Shown: positions 1-6,779, counted from the stretch's first letter. The stretch: 14,837 nucleotides of DNA from CAZKTF01 sp964555565 (GCA_964555565.1 CAZKTF010000077.1:1-14837); one strand, 5' to 3'. Translations and numbers: made by a program. The notes: a model not told the origin generated them from the sequence alone.

Positions 1-21
1 CTACCATTGAGCTATCGGGGA
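1..21 (-). tRNA. 5' end of a tRNA gene (probably tRNA-Asn), truncated by the window edge
   Basis: Read on the minus strand from position 21, the sequence gives a 7-nt acceptor strand (TCCCCGA), then TA at tRNA positions 8-9, then the D-stem GCTC and D-loop AATGGTAG, at which point the window ends. This is the canonical layout of a bacterial tRNA 5' half. A U at position 1 with this acceptor/D-arm is common in tRNA-Asn, but the anticodon lies outside the window, so the identity is inferred. A weak -10-like GATACT lies on the minus strand at 46-41. Confidence 0.65.
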
Positions 22-133
22 GCGGAGGGCAGCCGGGGAGAGTATCGCCCTCGCGGGGGCCGGCGGCCGAAAACCGGCGCGGGGCGAGGCGTCGGCGCGG
101 CGACCGCGCGGGGGCCCGGCTTAGGATGTCCGC

Positions 134-613
134 ATGGCCGGTCCGGCGTTCCGCGAGGTCCTGCCCGGGAGCCCCGGCAGCCGCGAGCCTCCGCCCTTCC
201 CGGAGGACCCGGCCCTTGCGGTCTTCCCTGCCGGGAGCGCCGCCTCCATCGCCCTCGCGGTCTGCGCCCTCGCCGCCCTCTCGGTATCCGTGGCCCCTCT
301 CCTGCACGGCCTTCCGCCATGGGAGGAGCCGTCCGAAGCCGCCGGCCGCCTCGAAGAGCTCCGCGGCCTCCTCCCTCCCGGGGAGACCCTGGGCTACCTG
401 GACGACGGCGGCGGCGGGGACCGGGAGACGGCGGCCCTGTACCAGACCCAGTACGCGCTGGCCCCCGTCCTCGTGGCGAGGGGTGCGTACCACCCGCGGG
501 TCCTGGGCCGATTCCTCCTGCCTCCTCCGGCCTCTCGAATCCGGGACCTGGGGCTCGTCCTGGAGAGGGACCTCGGGGACGGTCTCCTCCTCTTCCGGCG
601 CAGGGGACCGTGA
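134..613 (+). CDS. Small single-pass membrane protein coupled to a GT-C membrane protein
   Basis: A 159-residue protein of unknown function. The start is ATG at 134, with AGGA at 123-126 as a well-placed ribosome binding site. Residues 1-35 are Pro/Gly-rich and probably cytoplasmic. Residues about 37-57 form one hydrophobic helix. The rest is a soluble domain of about 100 residues containing LPPGETLGYLDD (80-91) and YQTQYALAP (103-111). Its stop overlaps the GTG start of the next gene by 4 bp (610-613), so the two are probably translated together. The layout resembles, from memory, short proteins encoded beside polytopic GT-C/GT39-like glycosyltransferases, which makes an accessory role in envelope glycan assembly a reasonable inference. 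No catalytic motif is visible. Confidence 0.75.
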   Translation: MAGPAFREVLPGSPGSREPPPFPEDPALAVFPAGSAASIALAVCALAALSVSVAPLLHGLPPWEEPSEAAGRLEELRGLLPPGETLGYLDDGGGGDRETAALYQTQYALAPVLVARGAYHPRVLGRFLLPPPASRIRDLGLVLERDLGDGLLLFRRRGP

Positions 614-1980
614 ACGTGTTCGCCGTCCTCCGCCTGCTCCTCCCCGTGGCCGCCGCCTACCTCTGGCTCGGCAGGCTCCCGGGGATCGGCCGCACGAAGG
701 GGCGGCTCCTCGGGCTTGCCCTCGCCGTCGGCGCCGGGCTCGCGATCCCGTCGGCGCTCTACGGGGCCGCGGTGCTGGTTGCGGGTCCCCCGGGACCGGT
801 CTACGCCGTCCTCGAATCGATCCTCTTCGCGGCCCTGGCGATCCTCCCCCTCCTCCTCGCCCGGGGCCGCGCGGAGGCCCCCGCCGTTCCACCGCAAGCG
901 GGCCGCACGGCGCCCGCGCCCACCCCTCCCGTGCTGGCCGCGGTCTTCGCGGGGCTGGCCCTGTGCGCCGCCGCGCTCTTCCTGGCGGCCACGATCCGGT
1001 CCCCGGAGGGCTCCTGGGACGCCTGGGCCGTGTGGAACCTCAAGGCGAGGTTCCTCGCACGGGGCGGTGAGTGGTGGGTCCACGCCCTGTCGCCCCGCCT
1101 GGGATGGTCCAATCCCGAATACCCCCTCCTCCTGCCGGGAGCGGTCGCCCGGGTCTGGCCGGGAACCTCTCCCGGGTCCCCCGCCATCCCCGCGCTGGCG
1201 GCCTTCCTCTTCGCCGCGGGGACGGTGGCCCTGCTGGTCGCCGGTGCGGCGGAGCTCCGGGGCCGCGCCACGGGGCTCCTCGCGGGGATCCTCCTCCTCG
1301 GGACCCCGGAGTTCCTCCTCCAGGCCCCTGCCCAGTACGCCGACATCCCGCTGGCATTCTTCGTCCTCGCCTCGCTGGTCTCCCTCGCCCTGCACCGGAG
1401 GGGTCCCCCGGGGAGCCGCGCCTGGCTCCTCGCGGCGGGGCTCGCCGCGGGGAGCGCGGCGTGGACCAAGAACGAGGGCCTGCTCTTCTTCTGCGCCCTG
1501 GGGACCGGGTGGATCGCCGAGGGCGTCCTCCGGCGGCGCCCCGGCGCGGCGCTGCGGGAGCTGGGGGCGATCCTGGCCGGTGCCCTCCCCCTCCTGGCCC
1601 TCCTCGCGTGGTTCCGGATCCGCTGGGCTCCGCCGAGCCTCCTCTTCGCGGGGCTCGATGCGGAGACCGCGGGGACGAGGGTGCTGGACGCGGCGAGGCA
1701 CGTGGTCATCCTCAAAGGGATCGTCCTGAGCGTGTTCCAGATGGGATCCCCGATCCTCCTGGGGCTCCTCCTTCTCCGGGCCCGGGGCAGAAGGCCGTCG
1801 GGGCCGGTCCCCGTCGCGGGCTGGATCGCCCTGGCCGCCACGGGGGCGGGCTTCTACGCCGTCTACCTTCTCACCCCCTGGCCGCTCCATTGGCACGTTG
1901 CCTCTTCGGCCTCCCGCCTGCTGATGCAGCTCTGGCCGGGGGCCCTCTTCCTCGCGGCCCTGCGGCTCGGGCCGGGGCTA
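610..1980 (+). CDS. Polytopic GT-C/GT39-like glycosyltransferase family membrane protein, no stop codon at the expected end
   Basis: GTG start at 610, overlapping the previous stop. About 455 residues look like a genuine polytopic inner-membrane protein with roughly 10-12 hydrophobic helices. Landmarks resembling the GT39/PMT-type GT-C superfamily are SWDAWAVWNLKARFL (135-149, with an Asp in the first large loop), NPEYPLLLP (168-176), QYADIPLAFF (242-251), AWTKNEGLLFF (284-294) and HWHVASSASRLL (427-438). The expected role is transfer of a sugar from a polyprenyl-phosphate donor at the outer face of the membrane; the substrate is unknown. The recognisable protein ends around codon 457, where the convergent MFS gene ends, but the first in-frame stop is TAG at 3340-3342. 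The literal ORF is therefore 910 aa, with a tail that is antisense to the MFS gene. The end given here is the limit of the protein-like part, not a stop codon. Confidence 0.7.
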
Positions 1981-3201
1981 CCGGGCGGCCCGGGGGGCGC
2001 CGGGGAGGAGGCGCTCGGCCCGCATCATCAGGACGGTGGCCGTGGCGAAGAAGGCGGAGGCCAGGGCGAAGGTCGGCCTCGAGGAGTCGAACCGCTCGGC
2101 GACGAAGGCCCCGAGGGGGTACCCGAGCAGGGCGCGGATCCCGACGAGGGCCACGTGGACGCCCATGTACCGGGAGGCCTCGCCGGAGGGGGCGTACTTG
2201 AGGGGCCCCATGGACCAGGCGATCCCGACGCCGGCCATCCCGAGGCCGAAGAGCGCGAAGCCCGCGACCACCTGGGCGGGGGTGTGGACGAAGGCCATCC
2301 AGGCCGCGAAGAGGGCGAGGAGGACGTAGGCCCGGGTGGCGAGGCGCTCGAGGCCGATGCGGTCGTGCATCCTCCCGGCGAAGGCGAGGGCGGCCATGGG
2401 GACGGCGTTGAACACGACCCCCTTGGCGAGCGAGGCGTCGCTGTAGGTCATCCGCAGCTCGTCCACGAAGAGGCGGGCGAACACGGGCTGGATGCACATG
2501 AAGCCCATCCCGTACACGAACATCGCCGTCTCGAACCGCCGGAAGGCGGGGTCCCGGAAGAGGGTGGTCCACATCGACCCCCCGGCCGCGGGGGCCGCGC
2601 CCGCGCCCGGCGCGCGGGGCCAGGGGGTGCGGCGGACTCGGATCGACCCGAACACCAGGCAGGCGCCGAACCCCGCCACCCCGGCCGCGGGGTAGAGCCA
2701 CCGGAAGGCCCGGGGGTCGTGGTCGAGGACGGTCCCCGCCGCCCAGGCCGCCGCGGCCGTGGCGCCGAGGGCGAAGACCTGCGCGCGTCCGAACAGCCTC
2801 CCCCGGTAGTCCGGCCGGTAGTTGGCCTGGTAGACGGCGTTCTGCGCGGGGATGACGACGGTCTGGACGGTCGCCTGGACGAGGAGGACCGCGAGGAAGG
2901 GCCAGGGGCCCGCCACGGCCGCCATGGCGAGGAGGACGAGCCGCCCGAGGACGCCGGCCCACAGGAACAGGCGGCGCTGCGGCACGTCCTCGAAGCGGTC
3001 CGCGAGCACGAGCGCCAGGAGCATCGAGACGCTCGGCGCCATCGTCAGGATCATGATCTGGAACTGGGTCGCCCCGAGCGACTTGCGGGCCACGACGTCG
3101 CTCGTGATGAGGGTCCCGGCCAGCAGGCCCTCGAGGAGCGAGGCGCGGGCGTGGAGCCGGTAGGTGTACCGGGAGACCCGCGGGGCGCCGGTGGGGGGCA
3201 C
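1978..3201 (-). CDS. MFS transporter
   Basis: A 407-residue major facilitator superfamily permease, about 12 hydrophobic helices in two halves. Family marks include an A-motif-like loop ADRFEDVPQRR (67-77), its second-half counterpart GRMHDRIGLERL (276-287), and YRGRLFGRAQ (132-141) after helix 4. A basic, Ala/Pro/Gly-rich central loop (about 188-215) separates the halves. Total length is typical of a 12-TM MFS exporter. The start is GTG at 3201; no good Shine-Dalgarno is visible. The gene runs convergent to the GT-C gene and divergent from the sigma factor gene. Its whole length is antisense to an open plus-strand frame. The substrate cannot be read from sequence; drug or metabolite efflux is only the commonest role in the family. 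Confidence 0.85.
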   Translation of the reverse strand: MPPTGAPRVSRYTYRLHARASLLEGLLAGTLITSDVVARKSLGATQFQIMILTMAPSVSMLLALVLADRFEDVPQRRLFLWAGVLGRLVLLAMAAVAGPWPFLAVLLVQATVQTVVIPAQNAVYQANYRPDYRGRLFGRAQVFALGATAAAAWAAGTVLDHDPRAFRWLYPAAGVAGFGACLVFGSIRVRRTPWPRAPGAGAAPAAGGSMWTTLFRDPAFRRFETAMFVYGMGFMCIQPVFARLFVDELRMTYSDASLAKGVVFNAVPMAALAFAGRMHDRIGLERLATRAYVLLALFAAWMAFVHTPAQVVAGFALFGLGMAGVGIAWSMGPLKYAPSGEASRYMGVHVALVGIRALLGYPLGAFVAERFDSSRPTFALASAFFATATVLMMRAERLLPGAPRAAR

Positions 3202-3261
3202 GGCGGCGGGATGCTACCGCGCCCCGGCCGGCCGGGCGCGGGGAACGCGGGGGGCGGGGGG

Positions 3262-3290
3262 CTGGCCACCCGCGCAGGGTCGCGTATGCT
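3262..3290 (+). promoter_or_regulatory. Possible promoter of the sigma/anti-sigma operon
   Basis: CTGGCC (3262-3267) and TATGCT (3285-3290) are separated by 17 nt, matching the TTGACA and TATAAT consensus at 3/6 and 4/6 positions. They lie in the divergent gap between the MFS gene and the ECF sigma gene. The predicted transcript would start near 3297 and leave about 60 nt of leader. The match is weak but stands out in such GC-rich DNA. Confidence 0.3.
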
Positions 3291-3355
3291 CATCCGGTCC
3301 GCCCGGGGCGGGGGAGGCCCCCCCCGCGGGCCCATGGGGTAGGGGACGGCACGGG

Positions 3356-3967
3356 ATGCCCGCAGACGCCCGCCACGTCGAGGACGGGGCGGCCCCCCCT
3401 CCGGAGGTGAACCCGGAGGAGGCCGCGCTCGTGCGGCAGGCTGCGGCAGGCGACCGGCAGGCGCGCGCGGACCTGTTCGATCGGTACCTGGACGCCGTCT
3501 ACGAGTTCGTGTTCTACCGCGTGGGCCGGAGGCAGGACGTGGCGGAGGATGTCACGCAGGAGGTCTTCACGAGGGCGCTGGCCCAGATGGCCCGCTACGA
3601 CCCCACCCGCGGGGACTTCGGCCAGTGGCTCGGCGGGATCTCCCGCAACGCCATCCGCGACCTCGCCCGCAAGAGCCGCGGGCCGGCCGCGCCCATGGCC
3701 ACGGACCCCTCGCCCGTGCTGGACGGGATCGCGGGGCCCGGCGACCCCGCGGGGGAGGCCGCGGCGCGTGACGGGACCGCGGTGCTCCTGCGGGCGCTCT
3801 CGGCGCTCCCGGGCCACTACCGCGACCTGCTCCGCTGGAAGTACCTCGAGGGGCTGAGCGTGCGGGAGATCGCCTCGAAGCGACGGACCACGGAGAAAGC
3901 GGTCGAGGGGATGCTCGGGCGCGCGCGCGCGGCGCTCCGGGACGGGCTCGGAGAGGGGATGGCGTGA
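3356..3967 (+). CDS. ECF-family RNA polymerase sigma factor
   Basis: A 203-residue sigma-70 factor of the extracytoplasmic-function type. After an acidic, Pro-rich N-terminus (1-20), region sigma-2 spans about 24-105. It includes the DLFDRYLDAVYEFVFYRVGR helix and the core-binding DVAEDVTQEVFTRAL segment, followed by FGQWLGGISRNAIRDLARK. A linker rich in Ala/Pro/Gly leads to sigma-4 (about 146-199), with LPGHYRDLLRWKYLEGLSVREIA and a helix-turn-helix ending in TEKAVEGMLGRARAALRDGL. The start is ATG at 3356, with AGGGGA at 3341-3346 upstream; longer in-frame extensions lack sigma homology. Its stop overlaps the next GTG by 4 bp (3964-3967), the usual arrangement of a sigma with its anti-sigma factor. 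It is expected to redirect RNA polymerase to a small regulon in response to an envelope signal. Confidence 0.93.
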   Translation: MPADARHVEDGAAPPPEVNPEEAALVRQAAAGDRQARADLFDRYLDAVYEFVFYRVGRRQDVAEDVTQEVFTRALAQMARYDPTRGDFGQWLGGISRNAIRDLARKSRGPAAPMATDPSPVLDGIAGPGDPAGEAAARDGTAVLLRALSALPGHYRDLLRWKYLEGLSVREIASKRRTTEKAVEGMLGRARAALRDGLGEGMA

Positions 3968-5145
3968 AGCCCGGCGACGGCCCCGACCGGGACCTGGACC
4001 GCGAGATCGCGGAGGCGCTCCGCCGCGCGGGGGGAGAGGCCCGCCCGCGCGAGGGGTTCCGCAGCGCGCTGCGGGAGCGCTTCGTGGACGGGGCGCTCTA
4101 CGGCCGCCCGGCGGTCCCGCTCCTCCGGCGCGTGCTCCCCCTGCCCGGGTGGGTCGCCTACCCGGTCGCGGCGGCGGTCCTCGTGGCCCTCGCCGGGGCG
4201 GCCCGGGAGGCGGTGCTCCGCACGCCCCCGGTCATCGAGCCGCCCGAGGTGCCCCCGCAAACGGCCGCGCTCCGGGTCGCCGAGGGCGAGATGAGGTTCA
4301 TCCCGGCTTTCGCGGGCCAGGGGTTCACGCGGACCGTGGTCGAGGCGCGGCCGTTCCTCCTCGCCGCGGGACCGTCGCGGACCCCGCCCCACATCCGGTC
4401 GGTGGCCATCGGTTCCTCGGCCGTCGAGACGCTCCTCGGGGTGGAGTTCCCCTGCCTGGACGCCGTCGGCCGCCCGCCCGCGGTGACCGTGGTGGCCCCG
4501 GATCGCCGGGCCTTCGAGGAGATCGTCGCGCCGAGGATCCTGCCGCTGGAGCCCACCTCCTCCCTCGTGGCCCTGGCGCTCGAGCCCGAGGGGGTCGTCC
4601 TCGTCGCCCCCGAGGTCCTGGAGACCCGGGAGGAGACGGAGTGCCTGCTGGACGTGCTCCACGAGACGGCGCACCGCTGGCTCCGGGACCGGGCGGGGGG
4701 GGAGACCCCGCTGCCGCTCTGGGTGGACGAGGGGATGGCCGACACGGCCTCGCAGGCCTGCCAGGGGGTGCGCACCCGGGAGTGGGCGGCCGCGATCCTG
4801 GGACAGCTCCGGGACTCCGGCTTCGCCCCCTTCGACGCCCGCGCGGTGCTCGCGCAGACCGGCTACGGGACGATGGTGCTCCACGCGCGGAAGTCCTCTC
4901 CCTGCGAGGAGCGGCCCGACGTGTTCGTCTGCGTGTTCCACGCCCAGGCGGACAGCCTCGTGCTGTTCCTCAAGGACCGCGCGGACGGCGGGGCGCGGCG
5001 TCGGGCCTTCGACGCCTACCTCGTGCGGGTCTTCCGCGGGGAGCGGATGGACCCGGACGCCACGGCGAAGGCGCTCGGGTTCGACTCGCCGGAGGCGCTG
5101 CTCGAGGCCCGGGACGCGTGGCTCGGCCCGGGCGAGCCGCGGTGA
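3964..5145 (+). CDS. Putative transmembrane anti-sigma factor with an extracytoplasmic gluzincin-type metallopeptidase domain
   Basis: A 393-residue protein. Residues 1-60 are charged and cytoplasmic, with RPREGFRSALRERFVDG (28-44) resembling the helical core of anti-sigma domains; the HxxxCxxC zinc finger of ZAS anti-sigmas is absent. Residues about 63-80 form one membrane helix. The remainder should be extracytoplasmic and contains HETAH (233-237), a zinc-binding HExxH motif, followed by LPLWVDEGMAD (250-260), where Glu256 fits the third zinc ligand of gluzincins. The C-terminal helices (about 330-386) match the layout of peptidase MA-like/DUF1570-type proteins. All five cysteines (164, 227, 266, 314, 323) fall in the outer domain, so disulfides are possible. 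GTG start at 3964, overlapping the sigma stop. Metallopeptidase fold and topology are well supported; the anti-sigma role is inferred from position and the N-terminus. Alternatively it is simply a membrane-anchored protease controlled by the sigma factor. Confidence 0.8.
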   Translation: MKPGDGPDRDLDREIAEALRRAGGEARPREGFRSALRERFVDGALYGRPAVPLLRRVLPLPGWVAYPVAAAVLVALAGAAREAVLRTPPVIEPPEVPPQTAALRVAEGEMRFIPAFAGQGFTRTVVEARPFLLAAGPSRTPPHIRSVAIGSSAVETLLGVEFPCLDAVGRPPAVTVVAPDRRAFEEIVAPRILPLEPTSSLVALALEPEGVVLVAPEVLETREETECLLDVLHETAHRWLRDRAGGETPLPLWVDEGMADTASQACQGVRTREWAAAILGQLRDSGFAPFDARAVLAQTGYGTMVLHARKSSPCEERPDVFVCVFHAQADSLVLFLKDRADGGARRRAFDAYLVRVFRGERMDPDATAKALGFDSPEALLEARDAWLGPGEPR

Positions 5146-5149
5146 GGCG

Positions 5150-5503
5150 CTACTCGGCCAGCGCGCCGAGCGCGGCCGCGAGGCCGCTCAGGCGGCGGTA
5201 GAGAGGGGCTTCCTTGTGGCGAGGGATTTTCTCGTGGGCGCCGAGGCGCTCGAGAGCGACCATCGTCCGGAGCGCGCAGGTGCGCGCCTCGCCCAGGAAG
5301 ACGCGGGACTCCCCTGGGAGGGTCGCGCGGCGCGCCTTGAGGATCCGATCGGAGATCTCGAGACAGGTCATGGCGAGGCCCACGGACTCCCCGGTCTCGA
5401 TGCGGTCCCGGAACTCGAGGAGGAGGGTCGCCACGTCCGTGGCCAGGTCAACGGCCTCCGCGTTCAGGACGTCGCGCGCGGTCGGTGTGTGAAAGTTCGA
5501 CAT
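5150..5503 (-). CDS. Small alpha-helical protein of unknown function (possibly four-helix-bundle type)
   Basis: A 117-residue soluble protein with no signal peptide or membrane helix. It looks all-helical, with amphipathic stretches at about 8-38, 40-58, 65-87 and 100-116 separated by Gly/Pro/Glu turns. The spacing and the FLGEARTCALRTMVALERL segment (69-87) faintly recall the four-helix-bundle (23S rRNA intervening-sequence-type) family. The family's usual N-terminal and NIAEG-type motifs are not recognisable, so I do not assign it. It starts at ATG 5503 with a purine-rich AAAGAG a few bases upstream, and has its own near-perfect extended -10 promoter. It ends tail-to-tail with the metallopeptidase gene, 4 nt apart. 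It is less GC-extreme than its neighbours. Confidence 0.75.
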   Translation of the reverse strand: MSNFHTPTARDVLNAEAVDLATDVATLLLEFRDRIETGESVGLAMTCLEISDRILKARRATLPGESRVFLGEARTCALRTMVALERLGAHEKIPRHKEAPLYRRLSGLAAALGALAE

Positions 5504-5540
5504 GTCTACGTCTCTTTCTGCAGGCGGCTCAGGCGTACGA

Positions 5541-5549
5541 ATTATACCA
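5541..5549 (-). promoter_or_regulatory. Extended -10 promoter for the small helical protein gene
   Basis: On the minus strand, 5549-5541 reads TGGTATAAT: a perfect TATAAT with the TGn extension that lets a promoter work without a -35. Initiation would fall near 5534, giving about a 30-nt leader before the ATG at 5503. No TTGACA-like box exists upstream; instead the -35 region is occupied by a perfect inverted repeat (5551-5580). Confidence 0.65.
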
Positions 5550-5550
5550 C

Positions 5551-5580
5551 GGTGCCCCCCCGCCCAGGCCCGGGGGCACC
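5551..5580. repeat. Inverted repeat over the -35 region of the minus-strand promoter
   Basis: GGTGCCCCC (5551-5559) and GGGGGCACC (5572-5580) are perfect 9-bp inverted arms with a 12-nt spacer. They begin 2 bp upstream (in minus-strand sense) of the extended -10. This could be an operator for a dimeric regulator or a hairpin; there is no T-tract, so an intrinsic terminator is unlikely. Confidence 0.45.
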
Positions 5581-5612
5581 CACCTGTAAAACAAGACTCA
5601 ACTCATTGCAGA

Positions 5613-5624
5613 ACAAGGACTTGT
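5613..5624. repeat. Short palindrome in the AT-rich centre of the divergent region
   Basis: ACAAG-GA-CTTGT forms a 5+5-bp palindrome midway between the two divergent promoters. A related half (AACAAGACT) occurs at 5590-5598, echoing AACAAGGACT at 5612-5621. The stretch 5583-5636 is about 40 % G+C by my count, against 70 % or more around it. This may be a regulator binding site; it is too short to be sure. Confidence 0.3.
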
Positions 5625-5638
5625 GAACTGAATCGACT

Positions 5639-5657
5639 CCCGGCTTTGCGCGCCGGG
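5639..5657. repeat. Hairpin just upstream of the plus-strand -10 box
   Basis: CCCGGC (5639-5644) and GCCGGG (5652-5657) are perfect 6-bp inverted arms around the loop TTTGCGC. The loop lies where the -35 element of the downstream TATAAT would be expected, so a protein bound here would control that promoter. It could equally be a short terminator-like hairpin without a T-tract. Confidence 0.35.
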
Positions 5658-5666
5658 CAGCGGATC

Positions 5667-5672
5667 TATAAT
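5667..5672 (+). promoter_or_regulatory. -10 box of the radical SAM (AmrS-type) gene
   Basis: A perfect TATAAT lies 24 nt upstream of the ATG at 5697. The best -35 candidate is weak (TTTGCG, 5645-5650, 16-nt spacer). Transcription starting near 5679 would leave a leader of only about 18 nt with no recognisable Shine-Dalgarno, so the message may be nearly leaderless or depend on a weak site. Confidence 0.55.
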
Positions 5673-5696
5673 CGGCCGACTGGCCCTCCAACTTGC

Positions 5697-6779
5697 ATGG
5701 ACACCCTGAAAGAACTCCGCCCTCCCCTGGACTCCCTCTCGGGACCGGCCGCGCCTGAGCTGCACGAGCGGCTCCCCGACGGCGCGGTCCGGTGCCTGGC
5801 CTGCGGCCACCGGTGCCTCGTGCGCCCCGGGCGCCGCGGGATCTGCCAGGTGCGTTTCAACGAATCAGGGACGCTCCGGGTCCCGAAAGGTTACGTGGCG
5901 GCGCTGCAGCTCGACCCGGTCGAGAAGAAGCCCTTCTTCCACTGCCTGCCGGGCTCCTCGGCCCTCTCCTTCGGGATGCTCGGGTGCGACTTCCACTGCG
6001 GGTACTGCCAGAACTGGGGCACCTCGCAGGCCCTGCGGGACCCGGCGGCCTCCACCGAGTTCCGCGAGATCGGCGCCACGGAGCTGGTCGCGCTCGCGGC
6101 CCGGGGCGGGGCGCCCATCGTCGTCTCCACCTACAACGAGCCCCTCATCACCGCGGAGTGGGCGGCGGAGGTGTTCCGGAGGGCGCGGCGGGAGGGGATG
6201 CTCACGGGCTTCGTCAGCAACGGCAACGCCACCCCCGAGGCCCTGCGGTTCCTCAGGCCCTTCGTGGACCTCTACAAGGTGGACCTGAAGGGGTTCCGCG
6301 ACCGGACCTACCGCGCGCTCGGCGGGGAGCTCGCGAACGTGCTCGCCACCATCGAGGCGCTCCCGTCCCTGGGGTTCTGGCTCGAGGTGGTCACGCTCCT
6401 CGTCCCGGGGCTCAACGACTCCGACGAGGAGGTGGGGGAGATGGCGCGGTTCCTGGCCCGCGTCTCCCCGGACGTCCCCTGGCACGTGACGGCGTTCCAC
6501 CCCGACTACAAGATGACCGACCGGGGGAACACCCCCGCGGCCGCGCTGCTGCGGGCGGCGGGGATCGGCCGCGACGCGGGGCTCCGGTTCGTCTACCCCG
6601 GGAACCTCCCCGGGCGTGTGGGGGACGGCGAGGACACCCGCTGCCCCTCCTGCGGGGCGACGCTCGTGCGGCGCGTGGGGTTCCGCGTCCTGGAGGACCT
6701 GCTCACCCCGACGGGCGGGAAGTGCCCGGGGTGCGCGGCCGCGATCCCGGGGGTCTGGAAGAGGCCGGGGCCGCGCTGA
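5697..6779 (+). CDS. amrS: AmmeMemoRadiSam system radical SAM enzyme (AmrS-type)
   Basis: A 360-residue radical SAM protein. The SAM/4Fe-4S motif is C97-x3-C101-x2-C104 within LGCDFHCGYCQN; the trailing QN is typical of this family. An N-terminal cysteine set (C33, C36, C40, C50; CLACGHRC...GRRGICQVR) and a C-terminal zinc-ribbon-like pair (CPSC 316-319, CPGC 343-346) match the full-length family. VSTYNEPL, VSNGNATPE and VDLKGFRDRTYR are further hallmarks. The family was named for genomic association with AMMECR1 and Memo proteins and resembles pyruvate formate-lyase activases. The ATG at 5697 is preferred because the longer open frame upstream runs through the promoter and has no homology. 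Neither AMMECR1 nor Memo is encoded in this window, so partners must lie elsewhere. The exact reaction cannot be derived from sequence. Confidence 0.92.
   Translation: MDTLKELRPPLDSLSGPAAPELHERLPDGAVRCLACGHRCLVRPGRRGICQVRFNESGTLRVPKGYVAALQLDPVEKKPFFHCLPGSSALSFGMLGCDFHCGYCQNWGTSQALRDPAASTEFREIGATELVALAARGGAPIVVSTYNEPLITAEWAAEVFRRARREGMLTGFVSNGNATPEALRFLRPFVDLYKVDLKGFRDRTYRALGGELANVLATIEALPSLGFWLEVVTLLVPGLNDSDEEVGEMARFLARVSPDVPWHVTAFHPDYKMTDRGNTPAAALLRAAGIGRDAGLRFVYPGNLPGRVGDGEDTRCPSCGATLVRRVGFRVLEDLLTPTGGKCPGCAAAIPGVWKRPGPR

Noticed and set aside
7..609. The plus-strand open frame that extends the GT-C gene upstream from 610 to position 7
   Set aside because: It runs through the tRNA end and over the 159-aa gene in another frame, is Arg/Gly/Pro-rich with no protein-like pattern, and the GTG at 610 has the expected coupling to the upstream stop.
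394..1896. Long minus-strand open frames opposite the GT-C gene (394-1896 and 801-1841)
   Set aside because: Composition is Arg/Gly/Glu/Pro low complexity, as expected for antisense frames of GC-rich coding DNA; the plus-strand frame has clear membrane helices and family motifs.
3242..3246. GGAAC as an ECF-type autoregulatory -35 element upstream of the sigma gene
   Set aside because: No CGT-type -10 element occurs at the required 16-17 bp spacing, and GGAAC arises easily in this GC-rich stretch.
5551..5580. Intrinsic terminator
   Set aside because: The stem is good but no run of T follows on either strand, and it lies immediately beside a consensus -10 box.
5581..5696. A degenerate tRNA in the gap before the radical SAM gene
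   Set aside because: The out-of-frame translation recalls antisense tRNA artefacts, but there is no T-loop GTTCGAA-type sequence or foldable cloverleaf on either strand.
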